DNA of 64,000 nucleotides from Taibaiella sp. Lineage in GTDB: Bacteria; Bacteroidota; Bacteroidia; Chitinophagales; Chitinophagaceae. The stretch spans positions 91,368 through 155,367 of the forward strand of contig JACDGL010000008.1 of the NCBI GenBank assembly GCA_013815385.1, written 5' to 3'. The notes beneath the pieces are model-generated. The model made no database searches and was not told where the DNA came from. It saw only the letters and a program-made list of their open reading frames with translations. The position numbers and the translations under genes are program-made. Positions 8,710-16,157 of this stretch are shown one piece after another. Within the stretch, counting starts at the first letter, position 1, and each line of letters opens with the position of its first letter.

Positions 8710-9663
8710 CTATGCTCCGTAATACGCTATTAGTTCTTTGCCTTCACTATTGCGCATACCACGGTACATGCCGGCAGAGTTAAAGCAGAAATCATAATTG
8801 CCTTTTGCATCAACGGCTATCAGCCCACCTTCGCCACCCATCTTTACCAGCTTATCTTTTATCACTGTATCGCAGGCCTGCTGCAGCGTTAGGCCTTTAT
8901 ACTCCATGAGGCATGATACATCATGTGCTACCACTGCTCGAAGAAAATATTCACCATGCCCCGTACAGGATATAGCACAAGTAGCATTATTAGCATAGGT
9001 CCCTGCCCCTATTATCGGGCTATCCCCTATCCTCCCAAAGCGTTTATTGGTCATACCGCCGGTAGATGTGCCTCCGGCAATATTTCCCTGTTCATCGCAG
9101 GCTACCGCGCCTACAGTACCGAATTTATGGTCGGTATTGGGCAGTGGGCCTTTCAGGTTATCTTCTTTATGGTCAAGCTGGTAAAAGTCGCTGTCGCGTA
9201 TTTCCACCCACTGGTCGTATCTGGATTTATTAAAAAAGTATTCGTCAGGCGCCATTTCTATACCCTGCTTCAGCGCGAACTCAGCTGCACCACTGCCGCT
9301 AAGAAACACATGCCCTGAATGCAGCATGATCTCTTTTGCCAGGACTATAGGATTTTTTACATTCCTGACCCCTGCTACAGCACCCGCGGCAAGATTACTG
9401 CCATCCATTATTGCCGCATCCATTTCATTAAGCCCTTTCTTTGTAAATACAGAACCACGCCCTGCATTGAAGATGGGGTTATTCTCCAGCGTTACTATTG
9501 ATGCTATCACAGCATCCACTGCTTTACCACCACCCTTCAACACTGCGTAGCCATTATCCAGAGCAGCTTTCAGGCCATCATTATATTGTTCCTCCTGTTG
9601 CTTTGTCATCATGGCCGGCGTTATATTACCAGCCCCGCCATGTATCACTAATGTTATCGCCAT
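8710..9663 (-). CDS. Isoaspartyl peptidase / L-asparaginase (Ntn hydrolase)
   Basis: The 317-residue sequence begins with the family signature LVIHGGAGNI and carries the autocleavage site before Thr183 (HKFGTVGAVACD). Cleavage there gives alpha and beta subunits with Thr183 as N-terminal nucleophile. NAGRGSVFT, MDAAIMDG and the later GTYANN and GHGEYF segments are also typical. It hydrolyses beta-aspartyl dipeptides from damaged proteins and asparagine. There is no signal peptide, so a cytoplasmic location is expected, although some Bacteroidota homologues are exported. It lies 19 bp after the phosphoribosyltransferase gene in the same operon. Confidence 0.92.
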   Translation of the reverse strand: MAITLVIHGGAGNITPAMMTKQQEEQYNDGLKAALDNGYAVLKGGGKAVDAVIASIVTLENNPIFNAGRGSVFTKKGLNEMDAAIMDGSNLAAGAVAGVRNVKNPIVLAKEIMLHSGHVFLSGSGAAEFALKQGIEMAPDEYFFNKSRYDQWVEIRDSDFYQLDHKEDNLKGPLPNTDHKFGTVGAVACDEQGNIAGGTSTGGMTNKRFGRIGDSPIIGAGTYANNATCAISCTGHGEYFLRAVVAHDVSCLMEYKGLTLQQACDTVIKDKLVKMGGEGGLIAVDAKGNYDFCFNSAGMYRGMRNSEGKELIAYYGA

Positions 9664-9682
9664 TATATTTAGTTAAGTAAAT

Positions 9683-10183
9683 TTATTGCAGGTAAGCTGC
9701 AGTTATAATACCATTTTCGTGCTCTACTTCTATATGCTCCTGCAATGTGGTAGCTATACTGTGCCCTACTATATCTGCGGATACCGGATAAGATTTATGC
9801 TTCCTGTCGACCAATACTGCTATTAGTATTTTCTTCATTTCGTAAGATAACAAAGGGCGGAGTGCATACAGAAGCGTCCTCCCTGAGTCGGCCACATCAT
9901 CTACCAGAATTACGGATCTGCCTGTCAGGTCAGTATCTACTATTGTATCACTTGTCAGTGGCTTGCGCTTATTAATGTTTATAGAGATCACCTCCACATT
10001 CAATGGAGATATCTCCCTCAGCGTTTTTGCAAGATTATTGGCCAGTACCGCGCCGGCGCTTTCTATTCCTATAAGTGTAACAGATTTTTCGTTGCTGTTA
10101 TACTCCCATGCCTGGTAAGCCATGCGGTGTATCTTGCGAGCTATCCTTTCCTTATCCAGTATCAGTATGCGGTCTTTATTCAT
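9683..10183 (-). CDS. Phosphoribosyltransferase (PyrR-like)
   Basis: The 166-residue protein has a type I phosphoribosyltransferase fold. The PRPP-binding loop is VILVDDVADSGRT at about 104-116, and the C-terminal stretch LIAVLVDRKHKSYPVSADIVG strongly resembles PyrR, which regulates pyrimidine genes and has weak uracil phosphoribosyltransferase activity. A hypoxanthine-type enzyme is an alternative. No PyrR-binding attenuator is visible nearby and no pyrimidine genes adjoin it; pyrD lies 25 kb away. The start is 4 bp downstream of the stop of the permease gene, so translation may be coupled. Confidence 0.8.
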   Translation of the reverse strand: MNKDRILILDKERIARKIHRMAYQAWEYNSNEKSVTLIGIESAGAVLANNLAKTLREISPLNVEVISININKRKPLTSDTIVDTDLTGRSVILVDDVADSGRTLLYALRPLLSYEMKKILIAVLVDRKHKSYPVSADIVGHSIATTLQEHIEVEHENGIITAAYLQ

Positions 10184-10187
10184 AAAG

Positions 10188-11444
10188 TTAATTTGATCGT
10201 ATAGCTACTACAGGGTCAAGGCGCGATGCCGACCTGGCCGGTATATACCCTGCCAGCACCCCAACTATAGCTGATATGCTAACACCCAATAAGAAATTCT
10301 TTATAGACAGTGTTACCTTAAAATCAAGTCCATAAGTAAGCAGCACGCTTAGCAATAATACAATAGCTATTCCAATCAGTCCACCAACTATACATAGTGT
10401 TACTGCCTCTATCAGGAACTCCATCATAATGCTACCCGAGCGCGCGCCAATTGCTTTTTTAAGCCCTATTATTTTTGTCCGCTCCTTTACTGTCACGAAC
10501 ATAATATTAGCTATACCAAACGCACCTACTATCAATGAGAAGCCACCTATTACTGCTGCTATCATATCTATAGTGCCAAATACAATATTCAGCCTTTGCG
10601 ATACCTGGCTTAACTGGTTGATGGCAAAATTATTTGCCTGTCCGGGCCTTACCTTCCTTACACGCCGCAATACCCCTTCCACCTCATACTTCATCTCATC
10701 TACGTTCTTATTATTAGCCGTTTTCACCAGCAGCATGGGGTCAAAGCTGAGTGAGCGGGTATCTATTACTGAGGCGGCAGCGTAATATGGGAATATGACT
10801 GCGTTGTCAAAATCAAAGCCCGCCATATTTTTCCCAACCTTCTTCATCACACCAACCACCAGGAACTTCTTACCCAGCAGGTTGATACTTTTATTTAAAG
10901 CATTCACATTGCCGGGGAAAAGGCTTTTATAAACCTCATCGCCCATTACCACCACCTCTGTACCCCCATCCAGCTCTGAGGAATTCAAATAGCGCCCCTG
11001 CGATATATCTATGTTCTGGATCTTATCAAAATTATTCATCACCCCATAGCCCGTAATGTTACTTATCTCCTGGTCATACCGCTTAAGGGTAAGGTTCCCA
11101 TCGGGCAGGCAGATAGTGGCAAATGCTGCATCAGGCACCTGGCTATTGATCGCTTTCACCTCAGTAGGAGACATGCTGGGCCTGCGCCAGTACTCCCACC
11201 ATTTATACTCCCCCCCTTCATCCATCCACGGCCAGCGGTTCACGTACAGCACATCGCTGCCCAGGGTATTCATTTCTGTTTCTATATTATTCTTCATACT
11301 ATCCAGCACGGTAAGTACCGCGATAATGCAGAATATACCGATCGTTATGCCCAGCAGAGACAGGAATGTACGCAGCTTATTTACCCGCAGCTCCTGTATG
11401 GCTTGTGATATGCTGGTAACAATAATACGGGCAGAATTGGTCAT
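10188..11444 (-). CDS. MacB/FtsX-type ABC transporter permease
   Basis: The 418-residue protein has the MacB layout: an N-terminal helix (LRTFLSLLGITIGIFCIIAVL, about 22-45), a large periplasmic domain at about 50-285, and three C-terminal helices (starting GGFSLIVGAFGIANIMFV, with the coupling segment ERTKIIGLKKAIGA, and ending GVLAGYIPARSASRLDPVVAIR). No ATPase gene is adjacent, so the partner must be elsewhere. Such permeases power outward extraction of lipoproteins, peptides or drugs rather than import. It is the first gene of a four-gene minus-strand run (permease, phosphoribosyltransferase, isoaspartyl peptidase, sulfatase). Confidence 0.88.
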   Translation of the reverse strand: MTNSARIIVTSISQAIQELRVNKLRTFLSLLGITIGIFCIIAVLTVLDSMKNNIETEMNTLGSDVLYVNRWPWMDEGGEYKWWEYWRRPSMSPTEVKAINSQVPDAAFATICLPDGNLTLKRYDQEISNITGYGVMNNFDKIQNIDISQGRYLNSSELDGGTEVVVMGDEVYKSLFPGNVNALNKSINLLGKKFLVVGVMKKVGKNMAGFDFDNAVIFPYYAAASVIDTRSLSFDPMLLVKTANNKNVDEMKYEVEGVLRRVRKVRPGQANNFAINQLSQVSQRLNIVFGTIDMIAAVIGGFSLIVGAFGIANIMFVTVKERTKIIGLKKAIGARSGSIMMEFLIEAVTLCIVGGLIGIAIVLLLSVLLTYGLDFKVTLSIKNFLLGVSISAIVGVLAGYIPARSASRLDPVVAIRSN

Positions 11445-11508
11445 GAATAAGCAAATTTACCTTTTGCACGCTAATTTCCATGCATTAGATTGTTATCTCT
11501 CAATGGGG

Positions 11509-11516
11509 TATTTTTG
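11509..11516 (+). promoter_or_regulatory. Candidate -7 promoter element of the MFS gene
   Basis: TATTTTTG matches the Bacteroidota -7 consensus TAnnTTTG; a TTG lies 16 bp upstream (11490-11492). Transcription would begin near 11523, which argues that translation starts at the TTG at 11540 rather than at the TTG at 11519. Confidence 0.4.
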
Positions 11517-11539
11517 CTTTGTACAAAGTAACCCAAGCA

Positions 11540-12820
11540 TTGCCGTTCGCCATTAAGTTTTTACTGAAGAATAAAGCCCTGCGCTACCCCCAATTCCGCA
11601 AGTTCCTTACCCTTCGTTTTTCCCTGATAATGGCGCTGAATATGCAAACTGCTATTATCAGCTACCTTGTATACCGTATTACCCATGATAAGCTGGCGCT
11701 GGGCCTTTTAGGCATATGGGAGGTGATTCCCGCTATCGGCTTTTCGCTTTTTTCAGGTCATTTTGTGGACCTGCGCGAGAAGAAAATGCTTTTGCTGCAG
11801 TGTGTGGCCGGGTACCTGCTGCTTTCCCTCTTTTATGTAATTCTTTCATTGCCTTCATTTTATAAGTATGCGGGTGTTAGCGGCACTGTGCACCTGATAT
11901 ATGTTTGCATATTCATTGGCGGGGCACTGCGTGCATTCATAAGCCCGGCCACTTTCTCGCTACAGGCAATGCTGATACCGAGGGAAGAATATGCCAACGC
12001 CACTACCTGGAGCAGCACGGCATGGCAGATAGGCGCTGTGGCAGGCCCACTGCTTGCCGGAGTAATGATAGCTATGAGCGGCTTTGAGATAAGCCTGGCC
12101 AGTGTATTTATCCTGCAACTGGTATCACTTGTGGCGATACTACTGATACCCCGGCAGCCTATATTGAAAAAGGGAAAGGAACCCATATTAAAAAGCCTGA
12201 AACAAGGCCTCCGCTTTGTATTCAGTAACCAGATAGTACTGGCGGCCTTATCCCTCGATATGTTTGCTGTATTGTTTGGTGGCGCCGTGGCATTGCTGCC
12301 TGTGTACGCAGACGACATACTGAAAGTAGGCGAGGTAGGATATGGCTGGATGCGCGCGGCACCAGGCATAGGCTCGGTAATGACGCTATTTATTTTATCC
12401 TTTATGCCGCTAAAGAAAAGCCCGGGGAGTAAGTTACTACTTTGCATAGGTGGCTTTGGCATCTCAACCATCATCTTTGGCATCTCTACTAATTTTATAT
12501 TATCCTTTATCATGCTGATAGCGGGTGGCATGTTTGATGCGGTGAGCGTGGTGATACGCGGCACCATACTACAGCTAAGAACACCTGATGCAATGCGGGG
12601 CCGCGTGGCGGCTGTAAATACTATGTTCATAAGTTCGTCTAATGAATTAGGGGCTGCCGAAAGCGGGCTTACTGCCAAATGGATGGGTACAGTACCCGCA
12701 GTTATATTTGGCGGCTGTATGACACTGGTGGTAGTGGGGGTCACTTACTTTGCAGCGCCTATGCTTCGGTTATTCAGCCTGGATATGAAGCACGGGGAAG
12801 AGAAAGCCGGGGAAGCCTAA
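11540..12820 (+). CDS. Major facilitator superfamily transporter
   Basis: About 426 residues with some 11-12 hydrophobic segments, a charged central loop (RQPILKKGKEPILKSLKQG) and the MFS-A-like cytoplasmic loop SGHFVDLREKKM. It resembles the EntS-like exporter group. No ATG lies upstream of the first helix. TTG codons at 11519 and 11540 are both possible, and I prefer 11540 because of the promoter-like TATTTTTG at 11509. The last 4 bases overlap the end of the convergent thioesterase gene. The substrate cannot be deduced. Confidence 0.85.
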   Translation: MPFAIKFLLKNKALRYPQFRKFLTLRFSLIMALNMQTAIISYLVYRITHDKLALGLLGIWEVIPAIGFSLFSGHFVDLREKKMLLLQCVAGYLLLSLFYVILSLPSFYKYAGVSGTVHLIYVCIFIGGALRAFISPATFSLQAMLIPREEYANATTWSSTAWQIGAVAGPLLAGVMIAMSGFEISLASVFILQLVSLVAILLIPRQPILKKGKEPILKSLKQGLRFVFSNQIVLAALSLDMFAVLFGGAVALLPVYADDILKVGEVGYGWMRAAPGIGSVMTLFILSFMPLKKSPGSKLLLCIGGFGISTIIFGISTNFILSFIMLIAGGMFDAVSVVIRGTILQLRTPDAMRGRVAAVNTMFISSSNELGAAESGLTAKWMGTVPAVIFGGCMTLVVVGVTYFAAPMLRLFSLDMKHGEEKAGEA

Positions 12821-13236
12821 AAGGCCTTCCCTTCCAGCTTGCTTACAGATAAGCGGAATGCATCGGGTACCATTGCTTTTTCATTTTTATTAAAGTCATA
12901 ATAGACAATTACATCCCTGGCCTCTGCGGCTACTTCGCCCTGCTCATTTACTATCTGGTGGTGCAGGCCAAAGCTGGTATTTTTAATGAACTCTACTTTA
13001 GCCTGCACTATTATATCTCCTGGGTAGTGTAATGGCTTCATGAACTGGCAGGAGGTGGTAGCCAGTATGGGGCCGATATTATTCTCTTTGAACCATTGTG
13101 CCAGGCCACTAAGCTCCCAGTAATTGACACGGGAAGCCTGTATATATTTAAAGTACATTACGTTGTTTACATGGCCGAAGAGGTCCATCTCGCTCCAGTC
13201 TATCCGAAGGTTCAGTATTGAGGGAAATGTTTCCAT
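12817..13236 (-). CDS. Acyl-CoA thioesterase, hotdog fold (4-hydroxybenzoyl-CoA thioesterase/YbgC-like)
   Basis: The 139-residue single-domain protein carries the hotdog motif at its N-terminus (IDWSEMDLFGHVNNVMYFKYI); the Asp/Glu and His-Val-Asn-Asn positions form the thioesterase active-site region. It should hydrolyse acyl-CoA in the cytoplasm, chain length unknown. It is likely transcribed alone from the repeat-rich gap to its right, and its end overlaps the MFS gene by 4 bp. Confidence 0.85.
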   Translation of the reverse strand: METFPSILNLRIDWSEMDLFGHVNNVMYFKYIQASRVNYWELSGLAQWFKENNIGPILATTSCQFMKPLHYPGDIIVQAKVEFIKNTSFGLHHQIVNEQGEVAAEARDVIVYYDFNKNEKAMVPDAFRLSVSKLEGKAF

Positions 13237-13281
13237 AGGGGTTGGTTAAGTCAATTAGTAAATATAGTTAACGAAGGTTCA

Positions 13282-13677
13282 AACTTCCGCAAACTTCCAT
13301 TGTCATTTAATAGCATATAGTTTGTGGCAGCGGATCGGGAGTTGAAACTTCCAGTGGAAATTTGAAACGGGAATGGAAGTTTGAATGAGGTGCAGCATGA
13401 AAAACAGTTTGAGCGTAGAACATTTCCTTCATTTGGTATACCTAATATTGGGTCGTGGTTCCTGTCCATCGCGGGCAGGTTGGTGGGGACACCAACCTGG
13501 GCGTTGGTAGAAAAATGTAAATAAATGCTGCATTCTTAACCTTTTTGTGGATAGCACAGGCTGTATGTCTTTTCCGTGGCTGTTATTAGTTTTATAAATA
13601 TGGTAATTTGCTGCGGGAAAAGGTTAATTATGATCGGTTTTACTTCCATTTTGGGTTAATAAAACTTCCATTTGGGT
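13282..13677. repeat. Cluster of AACTTCCA motifs
   Basis: AACTTCC(G/A) occurs at 13282, 13292, 13346 and 13663, ACTTCCA at 13642, and the inverse TGGAAGTT at 13374. ACTTCCATTT(T)GGGT is directly repeated at 13642-13656 and 13664-13677. The spacing is irregular, so these are not classical iterons; they may be binding sites or repeat decay. Confidence 0.45.
13476..13499. repeat. Intergenic hairpin
   Basis: CAGGTTGGTG and CACCAACCTG form a perfect 10-bp stem around GGGA. No U-run follows on either strand, so it is not an obvious terminator; it looks like a repeat-derived palindrome. Confidence 0.55.
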
Positions 13678-13699
13678 GCATAAAAGGTAAGTTCTTTTG

Positions 13700-13726
13700 A
13701 TTAGCTGATGTGCTAATTAGCTGATG
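13700..13726. repeat. Short direct repeat
   Basis: ATTAGCTGATG occurs at 13700-13710 and again at 13716-13726, a 16-bp period. No function is apparent. Confidence 0.5.
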
Positions 13727-13870
13727 GGGGATTTACGAATTCTGTTCGTGTGCAATATTTCAAAGAGCTTGTGGTGCATGCAATATACGGTTGCGGGGGA
13801 GGGGTTTCCAAATAAACATATCCACAATAGAGGGGTTATGTGTTTATATTATGTGCTCGTGTTGTTCTTT

Positions 13871-13894
13871 ACTTTTTTGCTTGCCCAAAAAAGT
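13871..13894 (-). repeat. Hairpin inside repeat copy A
   Basis: ACTTTTTTG and CAAAAAAGT (read on the minus strand) form a 9-bp stem around a 6-base loop, just beyond the terminator-like hairpin. The same structure is at 63967-63990 in copy B. Confidence 0.6.
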
Positions 13895-13897
13895 AAC

Positions 13898-13935
13898 AAA
13901 AAAGGGCAGCAGGCCAGCGATTACCGCTTGCTGCC
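13898..13935 (-). terminator. Terminator-like hairpin within repeat copy A
   Basis: On the minus strand GGCAGC...GCTGCC (13935-13930 with 13910-13905) and an inner AGCG/CGCT stem are followed by six U (13903-13898). It lies about 225 bp downstream of the Mrr stop, and the equivalent sequence lies 3' of the metalloprotease-like gene in copy B. Confidence 0.55.
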
Positions 13936-14110
13936 TGCTGGGTTCCCTGATTGGGCTGTGGTGCTGCTGTAGTACCGAGCTTTTCTTGTGTTATAGCGAG
14001 ATTGCTTCGTCGCAAAGCCTCCTCGCAAGGACGTGATGTGTTTATGTTATGTGCTCGTGCTAAATCTGGCGCGGTGTAAGCTCGCAAATCAGGAGATTGG
14101 CTTTCCTCTG

Positions 14111-14133
14111 CGGCGTAGTGAAACACTACGCCG
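14111..14133. repeat. Perfect hairpin 3' of the Mrr gene
   Basis: CGGCGTAGTG and CACTACGCCG form a 10-bp perfect stem with an AAA loop, 28 bp past the Mrr stop codon. There is no U-run, so it is a palindromic repeat or 3' processing block rather than a classic terminator. Confidence 0.55.
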
Positions 14134-14160
14134 AGCGGGGAACTTGCGCCAGTGGGTGAA

Positions 14161-15777
14161 TTAGTCGGGCATAACAATTTTGCATTTCACTCCAACACTA
14201 TCCAATAAATAAAGGAGCCCCTGTCCATCTATTAGTTCAATTGGTTTATCCCTCGAAAAATCATAAGTATCCGGTCCATATGAACTTGTCGATACTAGTA
14301 TACCTTTACTAGCACCTTCATTCATCATCGTTCCAAATAGATCTCTTACAGCTGAAACTCCAACTGTATTTTTATAGCGTTTAGCTTGAATAACAAGTTT
14401 CCCTCCAATAATTGGCCTTAAATCAAAAGCAATTGCATCTACACCCCCATCTTTTGTAGTTCTTGTTTGTTTGGTTTGTAATCCCAGTTTTGTAAAAAGA
14501 TTACTTACCAAATTTTCAAATTCAAATGGATTTAAATCCATAAGATTATCGCGAATATCAAGGCCAGATATAATATCTTCCTCTAACACAAAACGCTTAT
14601 CAACCATGTTATATTCTCTAATCGGTTTTACTGCAATAAACTCCGCCGGAGAAGGAGATACTCTTGCTGAAAGAGTTTGAATACATTTTATAGCATCCAC
14701 CTTTTCTAAATTCAAAATTGCAAATGAAGATTTCGAAACAGACAGACTTATAATTGTTGGAGTCACTGCTTTCCCAATGCTAATATCAGTTGCTTGTACA
14801 AAGCCATTAAAAGAAATTATCGAATAAGCATTAATGTCGTCCCTAGTAATTAATTCATGTAGGATTCTTAGGGCAATACTAGAAATCAAATACTTATAGC
14901 ATAAATCTACTTCTGATTTCTTTAGAAGCTTTTCTTCAATTTCATCTCGAGTCTTTATATATCTATATTCATAAATTTTCGGTACAATATCAATCGTAGG
15001 TAATTTATATTCAACTAGTAATTCTTTTGATTCAGACGAATAAGCTATTTCATATTCAATATCCCAATTAAATTCAAATTGACAATATTCCAAAATTAAA
15101 CTTGCATATGACTTAACAGCTTCATCTTCTACCGATAAGTATTTCTTCCTAAATTCTTCAATTTCTTGGCATTTTATATTATATGCATGCTCGTAATCAG
15201 ATTTTTCTAATTCAAATTTTTTCTTCATTAATTCAATCTTAGTTTCTCTTTCTTGGAGAAGAAGATGCCAATTTGCATGTTGCTGTAAAAAATACTTTTT
15301 TTCATTTTCAACTTTTTTTTCCCATGACCTTTTTAAAAAAGGAAGTAAAAATCCTAATTTAGGTTTTTTGCCTGCACGCGCTATAAAAGACAATTCATTG
15401 GGTTCAACTAACGGAGATTTGAGTTCTTCAGATATAGCAAATGTGGGAGCTTGATATTTTGGTTTTAAAATTTCAAAGCTAAATGGATTTTTTATTCTTA
15501 ACCCTTCAGAAATAATTCCCAATTTTAAGTAATTAAATAATACTACCGAGTTACGCGTAAGCTCTAAAGCTTCGCTTTGACACATCTCTATATATTCTTG
15601 CTTTATCCGTTTTGCATTATCTTTTTCTAATTTTGCCATTTCTCGGACTTTATCTTTCGCAAGACGCATTCGCATGGCATATTCTTTACGCTGCTGAACT
15701 TCCATTTGTCTTGCAGCAGTAGCACTAGCTCTTGCTGCAGCCATAATAAGTCCTGTAAATCCACTTTTTCGTCCCAT
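14161..15777 (-). CDS. Mrr-type restriction endonuclease-like protein with coiled-coil N-terminus
   Basis: The 538-residue protein ends in an Mrr-cat (PD-(D/E)XK) nuclease domain at about 412-535: NPFEFENLVSNLF, Asp447 (GGVDAI), Gln464-Ala-Lys466 (VIQAK), then VSAVRDLFG and KGILVSTSSYGPD. Residues 20-70 and 150-220 are strongly charged helical, probably coiled coil, and the middle (230-400) is unrecognised. Mrr enzymes are type IV-like nucleases that cut modified or foreign DNA. No methyltransferase or helicase adjoins it, consistent with a stand-alone type IV defence gene. Its codons and base composition are clearly more AT-rich than clpB next door, suggesting transfer. Confidence 0.82.
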   Translation of the reverse strand: MGRKSGFTGLIMAAARASATAARQMEVQQRKEYAMRMRLAKDKVREMAKLEKDNAKRIKQEYIEMCQSEALELTRNSVVLFNYLKLGIISEGLRIKNPFSFEILKPKYQAPTFAISEELKSPLVEPNELSFIARAGKKPKLGFLLPFLKRSWEKKVENEKKYFLQQHANWHLLLQERETKIELMKKKFELEKSDYEHAYNIKCQEIEEFRKKYLSVEDEAVKSYASLILEYCQFEFNWDIEYEIAYSSESKELLVEYKLPTIDIVPKIYEYRYIKTRDEIEEKLLKKSEVDLCYKYLISSIALRILHELITRDDINAYSIISFNGFVQATDISIGKAVTPTIISLSVSKSSFAILNLEKVDAIKCIQTLSARVSPSPAEFIAVKPIREYNMVDKRFVLEEDIISGLDIRDNLMDLNPFEFENLVSNLFTKLGLQTKQTRTTKDGGVDAIAFDLRPIIGGKLVIQAKRYKNTVGVSAVRDLFGTMMNEGASKGILVSTSSYGPDTYDFSRDKPIELIDGQGLLYLLDSVGVKCKIVMPD

Positions 15778-16157
15778 GAGTGCAACTAAAATATAAAAAT
15801 TAAAAAATAATATTCATAGCTAAATATATAAAAAAACTACACCCAAGAATGAATTTATCTACATATAATTAAAAATTTTAGTTTCACGGAGCCTCTGACT
15901 CAGGACTTGGCAGTTCATGCAAAATCACAAGACCCACACTTTTGCGTGCGTAGCGAAGCAAATCTCTAACCACACGCTCACTTGAGGCAGTATCGTTCGT
16001 CGTATTGACAACTATAAAATAAGCAGAATAAGTCCGCTACCGATCTTATATCGTAAGATCACTCCTACCTGACGATGAAGCAAGAGAGAATAGCCGTATC
16101 CTAGTTCAAGCAATTACGCTTGAACTAGGACACGACTTGAAACAGTGTATAATATAA
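15778..16157. other. 380-bp gene-free stretch with two hairpins between the Mrr gene and clpB
   Basis: No open frame of note. It contains a 7-bp stem (GATCTTA/TAAGATC, 16042-16060) and a perfect 13-bp stem at 16099-16130. The sequence between 15890 and 16020 has balanced composition unlike the AT-rich edge near the Mrr start. It could hold a small RNA or gene remnants; I cannot name it. Confidence 0.4.
16099..16130 (-). repeat. 13-bp perfect inverted repeat downstream of clpB
   Basis: TCCTAGTTCAAGC (16099-16111) pairs with GCTTGAACTAGGA (16118-16130) around a 6-base loop. It sits 28 bp past the clpB stop but is not followed by a U-run, so it may act as a Rho-independent-like barrier only weakly. 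Confidence 0.55.

Larger units (their letters stand above)
13838..14059 (+). repeat. Dispersed repeat, copy A, bounded by 24-bp direct repeats
   Basis: The unit 13861-14059 recurs inverted at 63787-64000. The first ~97 bases differ at one position; the rest is more diverged, with an extra ~20-base segment in copy B. Copy A is also flanked by a 24-bp direct repeat (ATGTGTTTAT[A/G]TTATGTGC..., 13838-13861 and 14036-14059, one mismatch). It contains a GCGAGATTGCTTCG...CCTCGCAAGGACG segment of the kind widespread in Bacteroidota intergenic repeats. No transposase is encoded, so it is a non-autonomous element or repeated regulatory module. It lies immediately 3' of the Mrr gene. Confidence 0.8.
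13237..14160. other. 924-bp gene-free stretch made of repeats and hairpins
   Basis: I see no credible gene here. The short open frames at 13251-13469, 13724-13972, 13791-14036 and 13869-14177 lack recognisable sequence and overlap repeats. The stretch holds AACTTCCA motif copies (13282-13677), a 10-bp hairpin at 13476-13499, an 11-bp direct repeat at 13700-13726, the dispersed repeat at 13838-14059 and a perfect 10-bp hairpin at 14111-14133. Together with the Mrr gene to its right it looks like an accessory insertion between core genes. Confidence 0.6.

Noticed and set aside
13251..13469. 72-residue minus-strand open frame
   Set aside because: Overlaps the AACTTCCA motif cluster; no signal, domain or hydrophobic pattern, and the frame is rich in chance residues.
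13476..13499. Hairpin as terminator of the thioesterase gene
   Set aside because: It lies upstream, not downstream, of that minus-strand gene, and has no U-run on either strand.
13791..14036. Open frames inside repeat copy A (and 63741-63980 in copy B) sharing a KKVTKKGSRPAITACCLLGS-like stretch
   Set aside because: The shared peptide follows from DNA repeat identity. The frames have different starts and ends, stem-loops run through them, and no start signal is seen.
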